From Mixophyes australis (taxonomy: Eukaryota; Chordata; Amphibia; Anura; Limnodynastidae): a DNA stretch of 64,000 bases. The notes under the pieces are model-generated. The model worked only from the letters and a program-made list of their open reading frames with translations. It made no database searches and was not told the DNA's origin. Below are positions 33,798-45,700 of this stretch, one piece after another. The position numbers and the translations under genes are program-made. Location: assembly GCA_036250195.1 (NCBI GenBank), contig JAVHZZ010000012.1:92686115-92750114 (forward strand), read 5' to 3'. Position 1 is the first letter of the stretch; every line of letters begins with the position of its first letter.

Positions 33798-36700
33798 CTG
33801 TAGAGGAGAAATAAAACTCAAACATTATACTATCCAACGTCTTGTTGTACAATTCTGGTGAAAGATAAATAATGACATCTGAAAATAGATGTAGGGAAAA
33901 TGTCTTCATAGAACCTCCACAAAGGAAAGAAAGATTGTACAGCTGCTCTGTTTACAATTGTAAGGATAAAAAAAATAAAAGCTGATCTCATACCCTAAAA
34001 GAAAAGGCAAAAGCTGATATAAGAGTTTGTTATGTCAAGGTTGGGACAGATTCGAAGGACAGGAGAAGCATCAGAAAGGCAGTCAGGAGAGCAGCAGGAA
34101 GCTGGGACAGTCTAAGAGGACAGGAGAAGCATCAGAAAGGCATTCAGGAGAGCAGCAGGTAGCTGGGACAGTCTATGAGGACAGGAGAAGCATCAGAAAG
34201 GCAGTCAGGAGAACAGCAGGAAGCTGGGACAGTCTATGAGGACAAGAGAAGCATCAGAAAGGCAGTCAGGGGAGCAGCAGGAAGCTGGGACAGTCTATGA
34301 GGACAGGAGCTAGCATCAGAATGGCAGTCAGGGGAGCAGCAGGAAGCTGGGACAGTATATGAGGACAAGAGAAGCATCAGAAAGGTAGTCAGGAAAACAG
34401 CAGGAAGCTGGGACGGTCTAAAAGGACAGGAGAAGCATCAAAAAGGCAGTCAGGGGAGCAGCAGGAAGCTGGGACAGTATATGAGGACAAGAGAAGCATC
34501 AGAAAGGCAGTCAGGAGAGCAGCAGGAAGCTGGGACAGGAGAAGCATCAGAAAGGCAGTCAGGAGAGCAGCAGGAAGCTGGGACAGGAGAAGCATCAGAA
34601 AGGCAGTCAGGAGAGCAGCAAGAAGTTGGGACAGTCTAAGAGGACAAGAGAAGCATCAGAAAGGCAGTCAGGAGAGCAGCAGGAAGCTAGGACAGTCTAT
34701 GAGGACAGGAGAAGCATCAGAAAGGCAGTCAGGAAAGCAGCAGGAAGCTGGGACAGTCTAAGAGGACAGGAGAAGAATCAGAAAGGTAGTCAGGAGAGCA
34801 GCATGAAGCTGGGACAGTCTAAGAGGACAGGAGAAGCATCAGAAAGGCAGTCAGGAGAACAGCAGGAAGCTGGGACAGTCTATGACAAGAGAAGCATCAG
34901 AAAGGCAGTCAGGAGAGCAGCAGGAAGTTGGGACAGTCTAAGAGGACAAGAGAAGCATCAGAAAGGCAGTCAGGAGAGCAGCAGGAAGCTGGGACAGTCT
35001 ATGAGGACAGGAGCTAGCATCAGAATGGCAGTCAGGGGAGCAGCAGAAGCTGGGACAGTCTATGAGGACAGGAGAAGCATCAGAAAGGCAGTCAGGAGAG
35101 CAGCAGGAAGTTGGGACAGTCTAAGAGGACAAGAGAAGCATCAGAAAGATAGTCAGGAGAGCAGCAGGAAGCTGGGACAGTCTATGAGGACAGGAGAAGC
35201 ATCAGAAAGGCAGTCAGGAGAGCAGCAGGAAGCTGGGACAGTCTATGAGGACAGGAGAAGCATCAGAAAGGCAGTCAGGAGAGCAGCAGGAAGCTGGGAC
35301 AGTCTAAGAGGACAGAAGAAGCATCAGAAAGGTAGTCAGGGGAGCAGCAGGACGCTGGGACACGAGGAATGAAGAAAAGCAAGAATAGATGCTTACCACT
35401 AAGAAATTATATGGATTTTATGCTTGCCCCAATACAAGTCCATACAATACACATAGATCATGTAACTCCCTTACAGGGTGGATAAATAGCTGCTACCTGA
35501 GAGGCCGGTGATGTCCATTCTCGGCAAGTGTTTGGCTTTCAGCACAACGACTGTCATTCTTTGTGCCACTGGCTGATAAGACAAAGATACCTGCAGTTCT
35601 CCACGGCTGACGCATTTCTGTGAAAATAGAGAGGTGCCGTTACTATCACCGGTATGTCAGCTGTATGATTAGCCTACTGATTGTCTATGCTAAACAGGGG
35701 CTTTACCACATCCACCGGGAGGCTTTATCTCTATAGTCTATTTATAGGAAAACGCCATGCAATTGTTTTTTTTATATACCTCATGGTTCAAAAGAGAAAC
35801 TTCCCCATGATGCTATAGGGCCCACTGCCTGAAGTTGGAAGGATCAGCTGATTGGACGAGCCGCAGGAAACGTTATCTGTGGCTATGAACGTCATGGATT
35901 AGGGTTAGGGTCATGGATTGCGTCCTGAACAGCCAACATTCCGTCCATAGAAGGAATTTGGATTTTGGTTACAACAATTCTGTAACCCAGACACAGTCAC
36001 TTTCTTTCTGCTTCATGGTCTTTAAAAACACTCCCGTAAAAATCAAACTATACCTCGTCTTTCCGGGTGGTGGAGATACCATGCAAAGTGCGGACAGTGG
36101 GAACACCAGAAACATTAAATCACACTCTAATCTAAAACTGGATATACACACCTCATACTCTTATACCCAGGGGGTGTAATGACCATTGTGATCTTATTGT
36201 GTCTTAGAAGGGTGAATGATGACTACTTATATACTGTTTGATCACAGCCCCAACCCCCTCCCTTATACATACACACACAGCACCGACCCCCTCCCCTATA
36301 TATACACACACAGCACCGACCCCCTCCCCTATATATATACACACAGCACCGACCCCCTCCCCTATATATACACACACAGCACCGACCCCCTCCCCTATAC
36401 ATACACACACAGCACCGACCCCCTCCCCTATATATACACACACAGCACTGACCCCCTCCCCTATATATATACACAAAGCACCGACCCCCTCCCCTATATA
36501 TACACACACAGCACCGACCCCCTCCCCTATATATATATACACACACAGCACCGACCCCCTCCCCTATATATACACACACAGCACCGACCCCCTCCCCTAT
36601 ATATACACACACAGCACCGACCCCCTCCCCTATATATATACACACACAGCACCGACCCCCTCCCCTATATATACACACACAGCACCGACCCCCTCCCCTA

Positions 36701-39700
36701 TATATACACACACAGCACCGACCCCCTCCCCTATATATACACACACAGCCCCGACCCCCTCTCCTATATATACACACACAGCACCGACCCCCTCCCCTAT
36801 ATATACACACACAGCACCGACCCCTCCCCTATATATACACACACAGCCCTGACCCCCTCCCCTATACATACACACACAGCACCGACCCCTCCCCTATATA
36901 TACACACACAGCAACGACCCCCTCCCCTATATATACACCACACAGCACCAACACCCTCCCCTATATATACACACACAGCACCGACCCCCTCCCCTATATA
37001 TACACACACAGCACCGACCCCCTCCCCTATACATACACACACAGCACCGACCCCCTCCCCTATATATACACACACAGCACCGACCCCCTCCCCTATATAT
37101 ATACACACACAGCACCGACCCCCTCCCCTATATATACACACACAGCACCAACCCCCTCCCCTATATATACACACACAGCACCGACCCCCTCCCCTATATA
37201 TACACACACAGCACCGACCCCCTCCCCTATATATACACACACAGCACTGACCCCCTCCCCTATACATACACACCTCATACTCTTATACCCAGGGGGTGTA
37301 ATGACCATTGTGATCTTATTGTGTCTTAGAAGGGTGAATGATGACTATTTATATACTGTTTGATGTATGTTTCCAGCCGATATTTGGTATTATCTGTGTT
37401 ATATTTTATGTGACCACATGCTGTATGCTTAGATCTCATTCTGCTCATTGAAACATCTGCAATACTGGCCAGCTACAGTGTTCTACAGCTTCCAGGAAAC
37501 TATCTATGAGCTGCGTAGTACAAGGTGGGTCCACCCATTTCATGCTTCTTCTTCTTCTTGTTGTTGTAGACTGTAAAACCTGTAATTTTTTTAGACTTTA
37601 TTTGTGAAATTTGTACGATTTGTAAGTCTGACTGTCCGGCGCTGCAGTGTTTTGAAACATCTTACATATAAAAGATGATGATGATCATCATCATCATCTA
37701 TTTATTTATATAGCGCCACTAATTCCGCAACGCTGTACAGAGAACTCACCCACATCAGTCCCTGCCCCATTGGAGATTACAGTCTAATCCCTTAACATAC
37801 ACACAGACAGACCGAGAGAGACTAAGGGCAATTTAATAGCAGCCAATTAACCTACTAGTATGTTTTTGGAGTGTGGGAGGAAACTGGAGCACCCGGAAGA
37901 AACCCACGCAAACACGGGGAGAACATACAAACTCCTCACAGATAAGGCCATGGTCGGGAATCGAACTCATGACCCCAGCGCTGTGAGGCAGAAGTGCTAA
38001 CCACTGAGCCACCGTGATGATGATGAAGTTCTTTCTGTTTGAAATCTAACAATTATGTTCACAGGCTGGTGATTGGCAATTTTGGAAGAACTCACCTGAA
38101 TGTTCCTTTTTACGATGTCTCTGGTTAATTGCACTTTACCGGTGCTGGGGTCCACCCCTGCCAACGGCACCATAACTTCTCCGATGACATCATCTCGTGA
38201 AAAGCGGTCAAAACTCAACACCAGGAAGTGAAGGACCAAATCCTGAAGCTGACTGTACGGAACGCCATAAAACGTGAAGGTTTCATCAAACACGGGATCG
38301 AGAGTCTTGCGTAAGACCCGAGTCTTCACTCGATGTTTCTTATCTGGTAGGATGGTCATCTTAATGTAAGGGTCAGATCCATTAGTGTGTTCGTCCATCA
38401 CTGGAAGACCATGAGCCTCTTGTATGGTCACCACCAGAGCTTTTTTTGGGAAGTTATAATCCACAGAGAGAGTCAGTGTCCCGAGCATAAGGTCCTCATC
38501 TGGAGAGGATGGTGATGGGGTCTTGCTGCCACTTGAGGTCATACTCTGACTTGGGCTCACTTCGTCCCCATAGTTTATGTTGACCGGCAGTTGGCTCATG
38601 GCAGTGGCCAGTCCGTTGGGACCTTTCTCGGAACTCATTAGACCAGCCTCAGCATTGTCTAGCGATATGTTTCCCCGACCACTGTCGCTGGCTGTGGGAT
38701 GTTTATCTCTACGGACTCGGATGTTCTTCTTCTTGTTGCTGAGAGTCTCTGGATAGATACTGATTCCCTTCAGCATGTGTATGAATTTGTAAGGTGGGTT
38801 CTTATACTTCTTCTCGGCCCGGTTGCGGCAACAGGTCCAGACGAAGACGGTCACCGAGACGGACACGACCAAAACGGTGGCTCCAATGAATCCTGCTGCG
38901 ATTGGAGACATATCTACCAGGAGAAGAGTAAAAACGTTTCAGAGGTATCCAGCACAATATACTACGGCAGCTAATAATACATCTACTACAGTCAGAAGAT
39001 CCCGAGACCACCTAGTACCCACTATCTAAGTCAAATATATAAGTCCTACGTAATATTATTATTATATTATAATATTGTAAAGCTCTTGGCCAACCAGATA
39101 AATGCACGCAACAAATAGACCCGGGACACACTTACCTCTCCGTCCTCCTAATACACAGACATCAGGACAGACTGACCTCTCCGTCCTCCTAATACACAGA
39201 CATCAGGACACACTGACCTCTCCCCTCCTTCTAATACACAGACATCAGGACACACTGACCTCTCCGTCCTCCTAATACACAGACATCAGGACAGACTGAC
39301 CTCTCCGTCCTCCTAATACACAGACATCAGGACACACTGACCTCTCCCTCCTCCTAATACACAGACATCAGGACACACTGACCTCTCCGTCCTCCTAATA
39401 CACAGACATCAGGACACACTGACCTCTCCCCTCCTAATACATAGACATCAGGACACACTGACCTCTTCCCTCCTAATACACAGACATCAGGACACACTGA
39501 CCTCTCCGTCCTCCTAATACACAGACATCAGGACACACTGACCTCTCCGTCCTCCTAATACACAGACATCAGGACACACTGACCTCTCCGTCCTCCTAAT
39601 ACACAGACATCAGGACAGACTGACCTCTCCGTCCTCCTAATACACAGATATCAGGACACACTGACCTCTCCCTCCTCTTAATACACAGACATCAGGACAG

Positions 39701-42700
39701 ACTGACCTCTCCCTCCTCCTAATACACAGACATCAGGACAGACTGACCTCTCCGTCCTCCTAATACACAGACATCAGGACACACTGACCTCTCCCTCCTC
39801 TTAATACACAGACATCAGGACACACTGACCTCTCCGTCCTCCTAATACACAGACATCAGGACACACTGACCTCTCCCTCCTCCTAATACACAGACATCAG
39901 GACACACTGTGCTCTCCCCTCCTCCTAATACACAGACATCGGGACACACTGACCTCTCCCCTCCTCCTAATACACAGACATCGGGACACACTGACCTCTC
40001 CCCTCCTCCTAATACACAGACATCAGGACACACTGACCTCTCATCTCCTCCTAATACACAGACATCAGGACACACTGACCTCTCCCCTCCTCCTAATACA
40101 CAGACATCAGGACACACTGACCTCTCATCTCCTCCTAATACACAGACATCAGGACACAATGACCTCTCCCCTTCTCCTAATACACAGACATCAGGACACA
40201 CTGTGCTCTCCCCTCCTCCTAATACACAGACATCAGGACACACTGACCTCTCCCCTCCTCCTAATACAGACATCAGGACACACTGACCTCTCCCCTCCTC
40301 CTAATACACAGACATCAGGACACATTGATCTCTCCCCTCCTCCTAATACACAGACATCAGGACACACTGACCTCTCCCCTCCTCCTAATACACAGACATC
40401 AGGACACACTGACCTCTCATCTCCTCCTAATACACAGACATCAGGACACAATGACCTCTCCCCTTCTCCTAATACACAGACATCAGGACACACTGTGCTC
40501 TCCCCTCCTCCTAATACACAGACATCAGGACACACTGACCTCTCCCCTCCTCCTAATACAGACATCAGGACACACTGACCTCTCCCCTCCTCCTAATACA
40601 CAGACATCAGGACACACTGACCTCTCCCTCCTCCTAATACACAGACATCAGGACACACTGACCTCTTCCCTCCTAATACACAGACATCAGGACACACTGA
40701 CCTCTCCGTCCTCCTAATACACAGACATCAGGACACACTGACCTCTCCCCTCCTCCTAATACACAGACATCAGGACACACTGACCTCTCCCTCCTCTTAA
40801 TACACAGACATCAGGACAGACTGACCTCTCCCTCCTCCTAATACACAGACATCAGGACAGACTGACCTCTCCGTCCTCCTAATACACAGACATCAGGACA
40901 CACTGACCTCTCCCTCCTCTTAATACACAGACATCAGGACACACTGACCTCTCCGTCCTCCTAATACACAGACATCAGGACACACTGACCTCTCCCTCCT
41001 CCTAATACACAGACATCAGGACACACTGTGCTCTCCCCTCCTCCTAATACACAGACATCGGGACACACTGACCTCTCCCCTCCTCCTAATACACAGACAT
41101 CAGGACACACTGACCTCTCCCCTCCTCTAATACACAGACATCAGGACACACTGACCTCTCCCTCCTCCTAATACACAGACATCAGGACACACTGACCTCT
41201 CCCTCCTCCTAATACACAGACATCAGGACACACTGACCTCTCCCTCCTCCTAATACACAGACATCAGGACACACTGACCTCTCCGTCCTCCTAATACACA
41301 GACATCAGGACACACTGACCTCTCCCTCCTCTTAATACACAGACATCAGGACACACTGACCTCTCCGTCCTCCTAATACACAGACATCAGGACACACTGA
41401 CCTCTCCCTCCTCCTAATACACAGACATCAGGACACACTGTGCTCTCCCCTCCTCCTAATACACAGACATCGGGACACACTGACCTCTCCCCTCCTCCTA
41501 ATACACAGACATCAGGACACACTGACCTCTCCCCTCCTCTAATACACAGACATCAGGACACACTGACCTCTCCCTCCTCCTAATACACAGACATCAGGAC
41601 ACACTGACCTCTCCCCTCCTCCTAATACACAGACATCGGGACACACTGACCTCTCCCCTCCTCCTAATACACAGACATCGGGACACACTGACCTCTCATC
41701 TCCTCCTAATACACAGACACCAGGACACACTGACCTCTCATCTCCTCCTAATACACAGACATCAGGACACACTGACCCCCGCCCCCCTCCTAATACACAG
41801 ACATCAGGACACACTGACCTCTCCCCTCCTCCTAATACACAGACATCAGGACACACTGACCTCTCCCCTCCTCCTAATACACAGACATCAGGACACACTG
41901 ACCCCCGCCCCCCTCCTAATACACAGACATCAGGACACACTGACCTCTCCCTCCTCCTAATACACAGACATCAGGACACACTGACCTCTCCGTCCTCCTA
42001 ATACACAGACATCAGGACACACTGACCTCTCCGTCCTCCTAATACACAGACATCAGGACACACTGACCTCTCCCCTCCTCCTAATACACAGACATCAGGA
42101 CACACTGACCTCTCATCTCCTCCTAATACACAGACATCAGGACACACTGACCTCTCCCCTCCTCCTAATACACAGACATCAGGACACTGACCTCTCCCCT
42201 CCTCCTAATACACAGACATCAGGACACACTGACCTCTCCCCTCCTCCTAATACACAGACATCAGGACACACTGACCTCTCCCCTCCTCCTAATACACAGA
42301 CATCAGGACACACTGACCTCTCCCCTCCTCCTAATACACAGACATCAGGACACACTGACCTCTCCCCTCCTCCTAATACACAGACATCAGGACACACTGA
42401 CCTCTCCCCTCCTCCTAATACACAGACATCAGGACACACTGACCTCTCCCTCCTCCTAATACACAGACATCAGGGCACACCGACCTCTCCCCTCCTCCTA
42501 ATACACAGACATCAGGACACACTGACCTCTCCCCTCCTCCTAATACACAGACACCAGGACACACTGTGCTCTCCCCTCCTCCTAATACACAGACATCAGG
42601 ACACACTGACCTCTCCCCTCCTCCTTATACACAGACATCAGGACACACTGTGCTCTCCCCTCCTCCTAATACACAGACATCAGGACACACTGACCTCTCC

Positions 42701-45700
42701 CCTCCTCCTAATACACAGACATCAGGACACACTGACCTCTCCCCTCCTCCTAATACACAGACATCAGGACACACTGACCTCTCCCCTCCTCCTAATACAC
42801 AGACATCAGGACACACTGACCTCTCCCCTCCTCCTAATACACAGACATCAGGACACACTGACCTCTCCCCTCCTCCTAATACACAGACATCAGGACACAC
42901 TGACCTCTCCCCTCCTCCTAATACACAGACATCAGGACACACTGTGCTCTCCCCTCCTCCTAATACACAGACATCAGGACACACTGAATTTACAGTACAG
43001 ATAACTGAGGTCCAGCATTATACACAGGAGTGAGGTCATGTGACCAGTGAGATCAGCCGCAAAACCTCTATACCAGAGAGATATTATATATATATAACAT
43101 GGCTCCAATACACCTCTATACCAGACATACATGTAACTGCTTAAATACACCTCTATACCAGACATACACATGTAACACGTCTCCAACACACCTATATACC
43201 AGACATACACATGTAACACGTCTCCAACACACCTATATACCAGACATACACATGTAACACGTCTCCAACACACCTATATACCAGACATACACATGTAACA
43301 CGCTTCCAATACATTCATATTCCAGAGATACACATATAACACGTCTCCAACACACCTATATACCAAACATAGACATGTAACACGCTTCCAATACATTCAT
43401 ATTCCACAGATACACATATAACACGTCTCCAACACACCTATATACCAGACATACACATGTAACACGCTTCCAATACATTCATATTCCAGCGATACACATA
43501 TAACACGTCTCCAACACACCTATATACCAGACATAGACATGTAACACGCTTCCAATACATTCATATTCCACAGATACACATATAACACGTCTCCAACACA
43601 CCTATATACCAGACATACACATGTAACACGCTTCCAATACATTCATATTCCACAGATACACATATAACACGTCTCCAACACACCTATATACCAGTCATAC
43701 ACATGTAACACGCTTCCAATACATTCATATTCCAGAGATACACATATAACACGTCTCCAACACACCTATATACCAGACATACACATGTAACACGCTTCCA
43801 ATACATTCATATTCCACAGATACACATATAACACGTCTCCAACACACCTATATACCAGACATACACATATAACACGTCTCCAACACACCTATATACCAGA
43901 CATACACATGTAACACACTTCCAATACATTCATATTCCACAGATACACATATAACACGTCTCCAACACACCTATATACCAGACATACACATGTAACACGC
44001 TTCCAATACATTCATATTCCACAGATACACATATAACACGTCTCCAACACACCTATATACCAGACATACACATATAACACGTCTCCAACACACCTATATA
44101 CCAGACATACACATGTAACACACTTCCAATACATTCATATTCCACAGATACACATATAACACGTCTCCAACACACCTATATACCAGACATACACATGTAA
44201 CACACTTCCAATACATTCATATTCCACAGATACACATATAACACGTCTCCAACACACCTATATACCAGACATACACATGTAACACACTTCCAATACATTC
44301 ATATTCCACAGATACACATATAACACGTCTCCAACACACCTATATACCAGACATACACATGTAACACGCTTCCAATACATTCATATTCCACAGATACACA
44401 TATAACACGTCTCCAACACACCTATATACCAGACATACACATGTAACACACTTCCAATACATTCATATTCCACAGATACACATATAACACGTCTCCAACA
44501 CACCTATATACCAGACATACACATGTAACACACTTCCAATACATTCATATTCCACAGATACACATATAACACGTCTCCAACACACCTATATACCAGACAT
44601 ACACATGTAACACACTTCCAATACATTCATATTCCACAGATACACATATAACACGTCTCCAACACACCTATATACCAGACATACACATGTAACACACTTC
44701 CAATACATTCATATTCCACAGATACACATATAACACGTCTCCAACACACCTATATACCAGACATACACATGTAACACACTTCCAATACATTCATATTCCA
44801 CAGATACACATATAACACGTCTCCAACACACCTATATACCAGACATACACATGTAACACGCTTCCAATACATTCATATTCCACAGATACACATATAACAC
44901 GTCTCCAACACACCTATATACCAGACATACACATATAACACGTCTCCAACACACCTATATACCAGACATACACATGTAACACACTTCCAATACATTCATA
45001 TTCCACAGATACACATATAACACGTCTCCAACACACCTATATACCAGACATACACATGTAACACGCTTCCAATACATTCATATTCCACAGATACACATAT
45101 AACACGTCTCCAACACACCTATATACCAGACATACACATATAACACGTCTCCAACACACCTATATACCAGACATACACATGTAACACACTTCCAATACAT
45201 TCATATTCCACAGATACACATATAACACGTCTCCAACACACCTATATACCAGACATACACATGTAACACACTTCCAATACATTCATATTCCACAGATACA
45301 CATATAACACGTCTCCAACACACCTATATACCAGACATACACATGTAACACACTTCCAATACATTCATATTCCACAGATACACATATAACACGTCTCCAA
45401 CACACCTATATACCAGACATACACATGTAACACGCTTCCAATACATTCATATTCCACAGATACACATATAACACGTCTCCAACACACCTATATACCAGAC
45501 ATACACATGTAACACACTTCCAATACATTCATATTCCACAGATACACATATAACACGTCTCCAACACACCTATATACCAGACATACACATGTAACACACT
45601 TCCAATACATTCATATTCCACAGATACACATATAACACGTCTCCAACACACCTATATACCAGACATACACATGTAACACACTTCCAATACATTCATATTC

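Noticed and set aside
35899..35910. Telomere-like TTAGGG repeats
   Set aside because: Only two copies occur, which is expected by chance or as a trivial remnant.
22800..37273. Cys/Gly-rich repeat proteins ([11 protein letters not shown] type) and Pro/Thr-rich ones in the M33b arrays
   Set aside because: They are translations of a minisatellite in introns; the same array opens several frames on both strands.
37956..38011. tRNA gene
   Set aside because: The A and B boxes belong to the head of a SINE with a long body and a microsatellite tail; a second copy exists at 54195-54482, and no mature tRNA fold is supported.
39842..43033. Repeat proteins with [14 protein letters not shown] or [14 protein letters not shown] units
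   Set aside because: These are artefacts of the 40-41-bp array in SYT11 intron 1.
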